From assembly GCA_016278615.1 (NCBI GenBank), contig JADQBM010000018.1:1-62780 (forward strand): 62,780 bases of DNA, in the 5' to 3' direction. Under the pieces are notes generated by a model that saw nothing but the letters and a program-made list of their open reading frames with translations, did not search any database and was not told where the DNA came from. This DNA comes from Clostridia bacterium. Its GTDB lineage: Bacteria; Bacillota; Clostridia; Peptostreptococcales; JAAYPU01. The position numbers were made by a program, and so were the translations under genes. Positions 16,837 to 25,704 of the stretch are shown piece after piece (within the stretch, counting starts at the first letter, position 1; each line of letters begins with the position of its first letter).

Positions 16837-17418
16837 ATGAAGTTTGATAGTTATAACGAAATGAGTATATTTGCAAGGTGTGATTGTAATGCTTTGAGAA
16901 GATTTGATCTATCAGATGTTGAGATAATAGATGATAAAGTAATTCTTAAAGAAGAATATGTATGTAATAAATGCAACAAATGTCACACAGAAGTATATGG
17001 ATATAGCAGGTTGGGGCAATTAGATACAAAACAAACAATTAATAAAAAACCCGAAGAAATAAAGAGAGACATTGAGTTATTACTGGTCTTGTCATGTGGC
17101 TCGATTGAAGGAAGAAAAATATTGGAATATAACGACATTATAACAAGTGAGATAGTTTTAGGAACTGGTATATTTAGCGACGTTAGCTCGAAGGTATCAG
17201 ATGTTTTTGGAAAGAGAGCGCACTTATACGAAGATAAGCTTGTTAGAGCTAAAGATTCAGCCCTTTATAATTTTAAGGTTAAGGCATATAATCTTGGTGC
17301 TGATGCAGTAATATCGACTAAAATAGATTATGAGACTATTGGGGATAACATGTTAATGATTATTATTAGTGGGACCCCAGTAAAGCTAGAAAATATTATT
17401 GAACAAGAGTATGGCTAA
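16837..17418 (+). CDS. YbjQ/UPF0145-like protein with N-terminal zinc-ribbon-like motif
   Basis: Residues about 100-190 match the YbjQ (UPF0145) fold: TSEIVLGTGIFSDVSSKVSDVFG, then a helix with KDSALYNFKVKAYNLGADAVIS and a closing strand LMIIISGTPVKLE (motifs quoted in part). Classical YbjQ proteins are about 105 residues and form pentamers; this one carries an extra N-terminal segment with C15-x-C17 and C44-x2-C47-x2-C50-type cysteines that could bind zinc. AAAGGAG precedes the ATG. Function of the family is unknown; heavy-metal binding has been proposed. Confidence 0.65.
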   Translation: MKFDSYNEMSIFARCDCNALRRFDLSDVEIIDDKVILKEEYVCNKCNKCHTEVYGYSRLGQLDTKQTINKKPEEIKRDIELLLVLSCGSIEGRKILEYNDIITSEIVLGTGIFSDVSSKVSDVFGKRAHLYEDKLVRAKDSALYNFKVKAYNLGADAVISTKIDYETIGDNMLMIIISGTPVKLENIIEQEYG

Positions 17419-17650
17419 TTACCTTTTTCTTTTTATCCACTGTTTTAAATTGGTTGGGTAAGACATATGGAGATAGAGAACATCAGACTTGTCTAAGGTT
17501 TCCATTGTTCACTGGACAGTTATATCTGAAATATAAAATTAAAATACTAAGCTTTAATTAAAGCTAATAATCGGCAATCATTTAACTGGATACTTTAGCA
17601 ATGGGGAAGTAAAAAGAGTTATCCATTTGAGTATTAGTGGAGGAATTAAA

Positions 17651-18099
17651 ATGCTGAATATTGAATCGTTCATTGTGTTGGCGAAAAAGCACAAGATGAA
17701 AACTACATTGGTTATTATTGGACTGCTTTTTGCCCCGTTAATTGTCGTGCATTTGCTTTTTAAATGGGATACTGGATATGACTTTATTTCTGCAGAATGG
17801 TCTGGTCAGCTGGAGACTTGATTGGGTATATTGCTGGTTTTGAAGCATTTGCTGGCACAGTTATTCTTGGAATTATTGCAGTGTGGCAAACTGATAAGGC
17901 AAATAAAACTAATGATAGTCTTCTGAAACTGACAGAGGAAAATGAGAGAAAATCCGTTCTTCCTTTTTTGTCTTTTAACTCCTATATCCCGAAATATGAA
18001 GGCAATAGCTTTAATAGTTTGCTTGCAAAGGCAATGTCTGAGAGCTGTTTTTGGTACAATGAAAACCAAGCATTCCGGAACTTAAAAAACCATGCATAA
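17651..18099 (+). pseudogene. Frameshifted membrane protein gene
   Basis: The ATG at 17651 has GGAGG 7 nt upstream. Residues 1-50 carry one transmembrane helix and then YDFISAEWS, after which the frame stops at 17821. The frame that starts at 17797 continues WSAGDLIGYIAGFEAFAGTVIL with a second helix. The two join perfectly if one copy of a tandem TGGTC duplication (17798-17807) is removed, giving AEWSAGDLIGYI. This two-helix N-terminus followed by a coiled region is common in small Firmicutes hypothetical proteins. The 3' part stops at 18099, just before the truncated IS21 element, so the end may also be damaged. Confidence 0.65.
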
Positions 18100-18115
18100 A
18101 ATGGAAAAACTCCAT

Positions 18116-19362
18116 TGCTGAGCACCCCTAAAAATAATACCCTTTAAGTTGAAGAGACTTTAAGGGGGTAAAAGAAAGGATGCTAACAATGGAGCAAATA
18201 TATCGTATCAAAAATATGAGTAAATTTGAAGGTAAGAGTTTAAGAAAAATTTCTGAAATTACAGGCCATGATTTTTCTACAGTACAAAAGTATGTAAGTA
18301 AAGAAGATTTTAATATTGGGCTTCATCCTAAGCAAAAGCGGAACAGTAAGTTATCACCTTACAGAAATATTGTTTTACGATGGCTCATAGAAGATCAGAA
18401 ATCGCCACGTAAACAAAGGCATACAGCTAAAAGGATATATGACCGATTAAGGGAGCTTTATCCTGATGAATTTGACGCAAGCGACAGATCTGTCAGAAAA
18501 TTTGTTGCAGCCTTACGGCAAGAACTGAAAATGAATGCAGAAGGCTTCTTGCCATTAGAGCACCCCTCTGGGGAGGCACAAGCTGATTTTGGAGAAGCAA
18601 GATTTATTGAAAACGGAATTACCTGTAATGGCTACTACTTCAATCTATCATTTCCATACAGCAATGCTGGATACACTCAGTTATTTAAAAGTACAAATCA
18701 GGAATGTTTACTTGAAGGAATGAAAGCAATATTTGAGCACATAGGTGGAGTCCCTACAGCGATATGGTTTGATAATATGTCCACTGCTGTAAAGAAGATC
18801 AGAGAATATGGACAAAGGGATTTAACACAAGGATTTCTAAGATTTATGATGCACTATGGATTTCAGAGTAATTTTTGTAATCCTAATAGTGGTCATGAGA
18901 AGGGATCTGTAGAAAACAAAGTAGGTTACCATAGGAGAAATCTTTTCGTTCCAATCCCCGAGTTTAGTAATCTTAAAGAGTACAATCAGGGGCTTCTCTT
19001 TAAATGTGATGAGGATATGAAAAGGAACCACTACAAAAGACATGAATGTATCAAAGACTTGTTTAAAGAAGACCGGTTAGAATTTTTCCAACTACCGAAA
19101 GTATCTTTTGAAGTATATTTACATGAGTTTGCAAAAGCAGATAACTATGGAAAAGTTAAATTTGATGGAAAGATATACTCTTCATCCCCGGAGATGGCAA
19201 AAAGGCAAGTCATGGTAAAAGTAGGTGCTTATGATGTAGATATATTGGATATGGATTGTAATCATATCGTTCGACATAGACGCCTTTATGGAGAGGAAAA
19301 AGAGTCCATGTATTGGATTCCTTACCTAAAACTAATGTCCAAACGACCGACAGCTTTAAAGG
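18116..19362 (+). mobile_element. Truncated IS21-family element
   Basis: The left end is placed at TGCTGAGCACCCC (18116), a plausible IS21-type terminus; CCCTTTAAGT/ACTTTAAGGG forms a hairpin in the leader. Only the istA gene remains, and it stops short. No istB and no right end follow: at about 19362 the sequence passes directly into an unrelated coding fragment. A deletion has therefore removed the distal half. Confidence 0.7.
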
Positions 19363-19367
19363 CATAA
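18189..19367 (+). pseudogene. istA: IS21-family transposase IstA, C-terminally truncated
   Basis: The remaining 392 residues include an N-terminal helix-turn-helix (LRKISEITGHDFSTVQKYV), and the DDE core with GEAQADFGEA, TAIWFDNMSTAV and GHEKGSVENKVGYHRRN. IstA proteins usually exceed 480 residues; the frame here is cut after MSKRPTALK and reads only two more codons. The ATG at 18189 is preferred over 18180 because the AAAGG box abuts the latter. Without its last part and without IstB the element should be inactive. Confidence 0.85.
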
Positions 19368-19762
19368 TTAAAGATATCATTATTGATGAGTTTAACCTAA
19401 AAGGGAATGATTATGTCGGAGATTTTATGTTAAGTGCTCCTGTAGGGATTTCACATATAACTACTTCAGAAATTCAACTGTTGATAAAAGGATATGTACA
19501 CGCAACAGACGATAAGATTCGATTATTAGAAATTATTGAATCAGATAGTGAAAATTCATTTCATTCATTTTTCTTGAATACAGAAAGCAGTAGTATTTGG
19601 AAGTGCTATATTGATTCAGTTTGGTCAAAGGACGGTGATGGTGACGATCGCTATATTAATAGAATTAGAAAATTAGTTGAAAAACATAGCGACAGAGTTG
19701 AACACAGGATTGCGTACATGTTGTCTGGAGAAGTACGAAAAGGATTTTTAAATGAGGGATAA
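19363..19762 (+). pseudogene. 3' fragment of an unknown gene
   Basis: An open frame without its own start emerges from the broken end of istA and codes for about 133 residues (DIIIDEFNLKGNDYVG..., ending RKGFLNEG). The fragment is soluble and alpha/beta-like. No family was recognised. It is probably the C-terminal part of a gene destroyed by the IS21 insertion and later deletion; whether the N-terminal part was the gene at 17651 cannot be told from the sequence. Confidence 0.5.
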
Positions 19763-20395
19763 GAATTATTTTAAGCACGTCTATATAGATTAACGAGAAA
19801 AGAGAGAGGGGTAAGGATTTAAATATTTACCCATATTTTTAATCTCCAACTATTCCTTAAATGTATATTTAGGGTATAGTTGTAAAGGAGATACGGCCAG
19901 GCTATCATTTTATTGGATTATCAACAGTTCATTCGATTTTTTAGTTTTTATATATCTTGCTTTCTAAAAATGTTTTTTGAATATTTTTTCTTATTTCCTA
20001 TGAGGATCTTTTTTATGAATCCTTATTAAAGTCATTATTGCAATTCTTCTTACTTTATTTTTCATCTTATTTTTGCCATGGGCTCTATGATTTTTTTACT
20101 TCTATCTTAATAATCTGTTAAAATCAACCCGTAATAAATTGACTAAATAAAGACAGTTTTTTGTCGAAAAAGCGACCCTCTAATTTGCCCTATATTCATT
20201 TTTTTTAAAGGTGTTAATGTATTTGTACCTGTAAAATTAAGGCATATATTGATAAAATCCTTCACAGTACTTAGTCGTATCTATTTATGCGTTTTTAACT
20301 ATGTTTTTAACTATAAAAAAAATCCCTTCATAGAATAATACCAATATGTTTATGGGAACATTAATTCATAAGGTTTAAATTATTTCAGGAGGGTT
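19763..20395. other. Gene-free boundary of the accessory island
   Basis: More than 600 AT-rich bases without a convincing gene. On the minus strand, 19834-19790 encodes a 14-residue frame MGKYLNPYPSLFSR with a good GGAGA box, which looks like the vestigial start of a lost gene. A weak T-rich stretch follows at 19900-20130. Nothing else could be supported. Confidence 0.35.
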
Positions 20396-21091
20396 ATGAT
20401 GGATTTAGAATCGATTATACATTTATCAACGACACTTGTTGTGGGACTACTTGCGTTATTAGTTTCAACAAATATGTTGGGAAAAACACAAATCAGCCAA
20501 GCAACGCCTTTTCATTTTATTTCAGCATTGGTTTTAGGTGAATTATTAGGCAATGCTGTTTATGATAATGAAGTTAACCTTTATAAAATACTATTCGCCA
20601 TAGCCCTTTGGACATTTTTAATGTTTTCGATCGAAATGATCACTCAAAAATTCAGAAAAGTAAGAGGTTTTTTTGAAGGAAATCCTTCTATTGTTATAAA
20701 CAAAGGTGAGATTAATTTTAAGGAATTGAAAAAAAACAGAATGGATCTCAATGAGTTACAGAGTTTATTAAGACAAAAAGGTGTTTTTAGTTTTAAAGAA
20801 GTAGAGTATGCAATATTAGAATCCAATGGCTCTGTTAGTGTTTTGAAAAAATTTGAATATGGCCAACCGACTAAACAAGAACTAAAAATACCTATTAAAG
20901 AGATTTCTTTACCTGTTACGATAATAAGTGATGGTGAAATTTTGAAAAAAAACCTTGCATCCATCCAGTTCGATGAAAAATGGGTTAAGGAATTGCTGTA
21001 TCAGTACGGTATCAAAGATATAAAGGAAGTCTTTTATGCTCAGTGGGATATGGCAGGCGGTTTATTTTTATCTAAAAAAATAAAATCATAG
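20396..21091 (+). CDS. DUF421 (YetF/YcaP-like) membrane protein
   Basis: The 231-residue protein has three N-terminal helices (about residues 8-26, 38-56 and 63-82) with the family motif TPFHFISALVLGELLGNAV, followed by a cytoplasmic domain with GNPSIVINKGEINFKELKKNRM and a second beta-rich part. This is the full DUF421 layout. These proteins are linked in Bacillus to spore or stress physiology, but the molecular role is not established. The first of two consecutive ATGs is used, after AGGAGGG. It is the first intact gene after the island and has no obvious operon partner. Confidence 0.85.
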   Translation: MMDLESIIHLSTTLVVGLLALLVSTNMLGKTQISQATPFHFISALVLGELLGNAVYDNEVNLYKILFAIALWTFLMFSIEMITQKFRKVRGFFEGNPSIVINKGEINFKELKKNRMDLNELQSLLRQKGVFSFKEVEYAILESNGSVSVLKKFEYGQPTKQELKIPIKEISLPVTIISDGEILKKNLASIQFDEKWVKELLYQYGIKDIKEVFYAQWDMAGGLFLSKKIKS

Positions 21092-21138
21092 TTCAGTCAA
21101 ATTAATCCCTCTCCAGGGATGGCTTTTGAGTTCTTATC

Positions 21139-21450
21139 TCAATCCATGGAATAAGTGGGTATCCTCAAAACTTGCCCCGGATAAATATAATCTTGATTCA
21201 ATTGATTTAACTTGCTGATTTCATATATGGTTTTTCGGGTGTCTACATGGTCGGGACCGTATTCTTGAGCAATGTCCCAAAGTGTATCTCCAGAATCTAC
21301 ATAAACTTCTATATATTTAGGTATTGATGCACTCTCAACTGTATTTAGCCCAATTAACGTACCGACTCCACTGATTATCACTAAAGATACTATAATAATA
21401 AAAATTGAAAAACGAAATTTGTTTGCAATCCGTAGTTTTCTTCTCTTCAC
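21139..21450 (-). CDS. LysM-domain protein, YneA-like cell division suppressor
   Basis: A 103-residue protein: basic N-terminus, one transmembrane helix (about residues 14-35) and a C-terminal LysM domain (YVDSGDTLWDIAQEY ... LNQDYIYPGQVLRIP). This is the architecture of B. subtilis YneA, which is made during the SOS response and blocks division. Two LexA operators overlap its promoter, which strongly supports that role. The GTG start has AGGAGG 9 nt upstream. lexA itself is not in the window. Confidence 0.8.
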   Translation of the reverse strand: MKRRKLRIANKFRFSIFIIIVSLVIISGVGTLIGLNTVESASIPKYIEVYVDSGDTLWDIAQEYGPDHVDTRKTIYEISKLNQLNQDYIYPGQVLRIPTYSMD

Positions 21451-21466
21451 CTTCTCTTACCTCCTT

Positions 21467-21515
21467 AGAACATATGTTCTATTATTATATTATCAGAACG
21501 TTTGTTCTTTGTAAA
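21467..21515 (-). promoter_or_regulatory. LexA-controlled promoter with two SOS boxes
   Basis: Two palindromes of the Bacillus LexA type, AGAACATATGTTCT (21467-21480) and AGAACGTTTGTTCT (21495-21508). On the minus strand TTTACA (21515-21510) and TAATAT (21492-21487) are 17 bp apart; the second box fills the spacer between them and the first lies at about the start of transcription. Both would block the promoter of the YneA-like gene. Confidence 0.9.
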
Positions 21516-21700
21516 GCAGTTTTTATAATTTTTTTCTTAATACCCCTTCTCCTTTATCATTTTTAGACAATTTAGTTATAGTAAGGAACTATTCTTACTA
21601 AAAACTTCATTAATCCCCATTTATTTCGACTTTTTTATCACTCTTGTTGATGATAAGATATTTGTATTCCATATCATACTGAGCGTAGGAGTGATTACAT

Positions 21701-22234
21701 ATGCAATTTGAAAGCACCCTTTTATATCGTTACAAACTGAGAAAATTAAATTTACGAGATGAAAGTATTTTGGAGAATCTGTGTACATGTTGCACAGACT
21801 ATTACCGTATTACTGAAGGAAAAGCACCCGATATAAATAGTGCATCAAAAATAATTGAGGAAATTCCCCAAGGCAAGAAGTATAAGGACAAATATGTCAT
21901 AGGCATCTTTGATTCTCATAATCAATTAATAGGGGTATTAGATATGATTAAAGATTATCCCTTAAAGTATGAATGGATCATATCCTTGTTGATGATAGAT
22001 CCTTCCAAGAGACATATAGGTATCGGGAAATCCATACATAAATATATTAAAACCCAATTACAAAAAACAAATGCAGCACAAATAAGAATTTGTGTCACAG
22101 AAGACAATAAGTCTGCCTATAAATTTTGGAAAAGCCTTGGTTATACTGAAGAATTAAGAAAAAAATATCAATTAGGAAATAAGTATAGTGTTTTTATTGT
22201 CATGACATTAACTTTAATAAGTAAAAACAATTGA
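21701..22234 (+). CDS. GNAT-family N-acetyltransferase
   Basis: A 177-residue protein with the GNAT core: strand WIISLLMIDPSKRHIGIGKSI supplies the acetyl-CoA loop (R/Q-x-x-G-x-G/A, here RHIGIGK) at about residues 105-112, and the end has SAYKFWKSLGYTEELRKKY, the usual final helix and strand. The substrate amine is unknown. GGAGTGA precedes the ATG. It is a single gene convergent with hydA. Confidence 0.85.
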   Translation: MQFESTLLYRYKLRKLNLRDESILENLCTCCTDYYRITEGKAPDINSASKIIEEIPQGKKYKDKYVIGIFDSHNQLIGVLDMIKDYPLKYEWIISLLMIDPSKRHIGIGKSIHKYIKTQLQKTNAAQIRICVTEDNKSAYKFWKSLGYTEELRKKYQLGNKYSVFIVMTLTLISKNN

Positions 22235-22254
22235 AATAATAAATCGCATATTTC

Positions 22255-22281
22255 TGCGGGCAGGTGCAAGACCAGCCCCTA
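22255..22281. repeat. Dispersed GCGGGCAGG...CCAGCCCCTAC repeat
   Basis: A 27-nt spacer sequence that recurs with few changes at 34531-34558. Repeats of this general type are scattered through many Firmicutes genomes. No function is evident. Confidence 0.6.
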
Positions 22282-22309
22282 CATGAATTTACACTTCAAC
22301 TCATACTTT

Positions 22310-24067
22310 CTATATTCTTTCTCTTTTTTCAAAATGTGTATGAAGAAGATTATGCGCCAAATCTCCAAACGGTTCCCCAAGAAATTCTTTGTAAAGCTTT
22401 AGAATTTCTGGATTTTCATGTGATTTTCTGATTTTTTTGTTTCTGTCTTCTTGATAAATGGCTTCTTGACGTTTCTTAATAATTTCATCGTTCCCATGAT
22501 GATAAGGTTGACCTCCCCCAGCAATACACCCTCCAGGACAAGCCATGATTTCAATGGCATGGTAATTGGATTTCCCTTCTTTTATTTCATCAAGGATCAA
22601 TCGAGCATTCCCTAATCCACTGGCTACAGCAATGTTTAATGTTTTGTCTCCTATTTCTACGGTAGCTTTTTTTACGCCATCCATTCCTCGTAATTGACTA
22701 AATTCCACATTTTTTAGTTCTTCCCCTGTTATCCACTCATAAGCAGTTCTTAAAGCGGCTTCAATGACACCTCCTGCAGCACCAAAAATAACAGAGGCTC
22801 CACTAGTTTCGCCCAAGGGCTTGTTAAACTCCCCTTCTGGAAGAGATTTAAAATCCATGCCCGTTTCTCTTATCATAGCACCCAGTTCCCGAGTGGTAAT
22901 AACGATATCCACATTGTTTTGCTCATCCTTTGTGAGTTCAGGCCTCTTTGCTTCTGCTTTTTTTGCAATACAAGGCATAACAGAAACAACGACAATTTTA
23001 TTGGGGTCAATTCCCATTTTTTTGGCATAGTATGTCTTAACGATTGTACCAAACATGATATGGGGCGATTTACAGGTAGATGGCACATGTATAAGATCCG
23101 GAAACTGATGCTCGATAAACTTAACCCAGGCTGGGCAGCAGTTTGTCAGAATCGGCAGTGTCTTGTTATTCTCCAATCTATAAATGAGTTCTGACGCTTC
23201 TTCCATAATGGTTAAATCCGCACCAAAATCTGTATCAAAGACTTCATCAAATCCCATTCGTTTTAAAGCTGTTGCCATTTTACCTGTTACAATGTTGCCA
23301 GATTCCATTCCGAAAAGCTCCCCTAAAGCGACACGAATAGCTGGTGCTGTTTGGACAACCACATGCTTGTCTGGGTCATTTAATGCTTCCCAAACCTTAT
23401 CTGTATGAAACATTTCAGTTAACGCCGCCGTTGGGCATACCTGAACACACTGCCCACAATAAGTGCACGAAGATTCCACCATGGGAATATTAAAAGCAGG
23501 ACCCACAAAGGAATTAAAACCACGACTGATTCCTGATAAAATACCACAGGTTTGTACCACGTTACAACCCGTTTCACAACGTCTACAATAAATACATTTG
23601 TTTGCATCTTTTACTATGGCATCGCTGGACATATCCTTTGGATAATCCATTCGCTCTCCTTCCCATCTTATTTCTCGAATATTTAGTTCTTCAGCCAAAG
23701 CTTGAAGTTCACATTCTAAATTTTTAGGACATGTAAAACACTCATTGGGATGGTTGGACAAAAGAAGCTCTACGGCCATTCTTCTCGCCGTAATGGCGCG
23801 CAAAGTGTCCGTACGAATAACCATGCCTTCTTGTGCTTTTGTAACACAAGATGGAACCAGTTTATTTCTCATGGGTTCATTTAATTCCACCATACAGACT
23901 CTGCAAGATGCTGTTTTATTATAAAGTTGCAAATCATGTAAATCCAGATGGCACAATGTGGGTATTTTTACCTCTGCTTCAAGAGCCGCTTCTAATATGG
24001 TAATACCCTCTGGAACCATTAAATCCTGATCATTTATTTTAATAGAAATCTTTTTGTTAGTGTCCAT
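22310..24067 (-). CDS. hydA: [FeFe]-hydrogenase catalytic subunit HydA
   Basis: Catalyses reversible H2 production, here most likely with both ferredoxin and NADH. Domains in order: 2Fe-2S plant-type (CHLDLHDLQLYNKTASC...C), His-ligated 4Fe-4S (HPNECFTCPKNLEC), two 4Fe-4S motifs (CIYCRRCETGC, CTYCGQCVQVC), then the H-cluster domain with TNCCPAWVKF, MPCIAKKAEAKRPE and EIMACPGGCIAGGGQP. About 585 residues, the usual size. The ATG at 24067 is chosen over an upstream GTG; either overlaps the end of hydB. It is the last gene of the hydrogenase operon. Confidence 0.95.
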   Translation of the reverse strand: MDTNKKISIKINDQDLMVPEGITILEAALEAEVKIPTLCHLDLHDLQLYNKTASCRVCMVELNEPMRNKLVPSCVTKAQEGMVIRTDTLRAITARRMAVELLLSNHPNECFTCPKNLECELQALAEELNIREIRWEGERMDYPKDMSSDAIVKDANKCIYCRRCETGCNVVQTCGILSGISRGFNSFVGPAFNIPMVESSCTYCGQCVQVCPTAALTEMFHTDKVWEALNDPDKHVVVQTAPAIRVALGELFGMESGNIVTGKMATALKRMGFDEVFDTDFGADLTIMEEASELIYRLENNKTLPILTNCCPAWVKFIEHQFPDLIHVPSTCKSPHIMFGTIVKTYYAKKMGIDPNKIVVVSVMPCIAKKAEAKRPELTKDEQNNVDIVITTRELGAMIRETGMDFKSLPEGEFNKPLGETSGASVIFGAAGGVIEAALRTAYEWITGEELKNVEFSQLRGMDGVKKATVEIGDKTLNIAVASGLGNARLILDEIKEGKSNYHAIEIMACPGGCIAGGGQPYHHGNDEIIKKRQEAIYQEDRNKKIRKSHENPEILKLYKEFLGEPFGDLAHNLLHTHFEKRERI

Positions 24068-25682
24068 ACTTATATTTACCTTCCTCACTTAAATGTTCAT
24101 TATCTTGAATAAAACCTAAATATTCTTCCCAAAAATATTTCATTGTACTTATGATTGGGTTTGGGGCAGTTTGTCCAAGGCCACACAACGAGCTTCCTTT
24201 CACCATGCTTCCTAACTGTTTTAAGGCATCAATATCATTAAGGGTTCCTTTTTTATCGGTAATTTTGCATAATAGTTCATACATTCTTTTAGTACCGATT
24301 CTACAAGGAGTACATCTACCACAAGATTCATCCATAGTAAATTCAAGATAGAACTTAGCTATTTTTACCATATTGTCATTTTCATCCATGACAATCATGC
24401 CTCCAGATCCCATCATAGATCCTTTTTCAGTGAGACTTTCATAGTCAATAGGTGTATCCAATTGTTCCTCTATTAAAACCCCTCCGGAAGGGCCACCAGT
24501 TTGAACTGCTTTAAACTTCTTACCGCCTTGTATGCCTCCGCCAATATCAAATATAATTTCCCTAAGGGTTGTGCCCATAGGGACTTCAACGAGTCCCACG
24601 TTATTTATTTTTCCGGCTAAAGCAAAGACTTTTGTCCCTTTGCTTTTTTCAGTTCCTATAGAAGAAAACCATTGAGAACCTTTTATTATTATAGGTGCAA
24701 TATTGGCAAAGGTTTCAACATTATTTACATTTGTGGGATACCCCCAAAATCCTTCTTCCGCCGGATAAGGGGGTCTGTAATTGGGCTCCCCTCTCTTCCC
24801 TTCACATGAATTGATTAGAGCCGTCTCTTCCCCACAAACGAAGGCACCTGCTCCATACTTGATTTGTATATCAAAATTAAAATCTGAGCCAAAAATTCCA
24901 GTGCCAAGAAGACCCAATTCTCGGGCTTGTTTTATAGCCGTATTGAGTCGCGATATGGCAAGGGGATATTCTGCCCGAATATAAATAATTCCTTTATTAG
25001 CTCCAATTGCATAAGCGCCTATGGCCATAGCTTCTAAAACATTATGAGGATCCCCTTCTAAGATGCTTCTGTCCATAAAAGCACCTGGATCCCCTTCATC
25101 CGCATTACAAATAATGAACTTTTTATCACTCACTTGCTTTTTTGTAATCTCCCATTTGACACCCGTAGGGAATCCACCGCCACCTCTGCCACGAAGACCT
25201 GATTTTTTTATTTCATCTATAACTTCATCTCTACTCATTTGGGTAAGAGCTTTACCAAGTGCTTCATACCCCCCCAGGGCAATATACTCATAGATATCTT
25301 CTGGATTAATTAACCCACAATTTCTAAGGGCAATCCGAAGTTGCTTTTTATAAAAAGGGATATTTTCTTGTTTGTCAATCTTTCCTTTTTCTGGTTCTCG
25401 GTAAAGGAGCCTATCAACGATTCTTCCTTTAACAATGTGTTCATCCACAATTTCTCTGGCATCTTTTGGCCCTACTCGAACATAGAAAACATCATCGGGC
25501 TCTATCTTTACAATGGGACCCTGTTCACAAAAGCCAAAGCACCCAGTTTTAATGACTTTAACTTCATCGCCATATCCACGAGCTTTTACAATCAATTCTA
25601 AATTTTTCTGAACTTTTTCGCTGTCGCTTGCGATGCAACCTGTCCCCCCACAAATTAATATATTAGTACGGGTTCTTGCCAT
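24057..25682 (-). CDS. hydB: Hydrogenase NuoF-like diaphorase subunit HydB
   Basis: The NAD(H)/FMN subunit. An N-terminal 2Fe-2S thioredoxin-like domain (CGGTGCIAS ... CFGFCEQGP) is followed by the NuoF core with GRGGGGFPTG (NADH), NADEGDPGAFMDR (FMN), and the 4Fe-4S motif SCGRCTPCRIG...C near residues 455-500. The protein ends at residue 541, shortly after the 4Fe-4S helix bundle. Bifurcating HydB proteins such as those of Thermotoga and Acetobacterium are about 600 residues or more, with a C-terminal two-4Fe-4S ferredoxin domain, which is absent here. AAAGGAG precedes the ATG. Confidence 0.95.
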   Translation of the reverse strand: MARTRTNILICGGTGCIASDSEKVQKNLELIVKARGYGDEVKVIKTGCFGFCEQGPIVKIEPDDVFYVRVGPKDAREIVDEHIVKGRIVDRLLYREPEKGKIDKQENIPFYKKQLRIALRNCGLINPEDIYEYIALGGYEALGKALTQMSRDEVIDEIKKSGLRGRGGGGFPTGVKWEITKKQVSDKKFIICNADEGDPGAFMDRSILEGDPHNVLEAMAIGAYAIGANKGIIYIRAEYPLAISRLNTAIKQARELGLLGTGIFGSDFNFDIQIKYGAGAFVCGEETALINSCEGKRGEPNYRPPYPAEEGFWGYPTNVNNVETFANIAPIIIKGSQWFSSIGTEKSKGTKVFALAGKINNVGLVEVPMGTTLREIIFDIGGGIQGGKKFKAVQTGGPSGGVLIEEQLDTPIDYESLTEKGSMMGSGGMIVMDENDNMVKIAKFYLEFTMDESCGRCTPCRIGTKRMYELLCKITDKKGTLNDIDALKQLGSMVKGSSLCGLGQTAPNPIISTMKYFWEEYLGFIQDNEHLSEEGKYKYGH

Positions 25683-25704
25683 ATGCTTACTTCTCCTTTC
25701 ACAA

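Noticed and set aside
22764-23408. Plus-strand open frames across hydA
   Set aside because: Antisense shadows of a well supported conserved gene; no ribosome binding sites.
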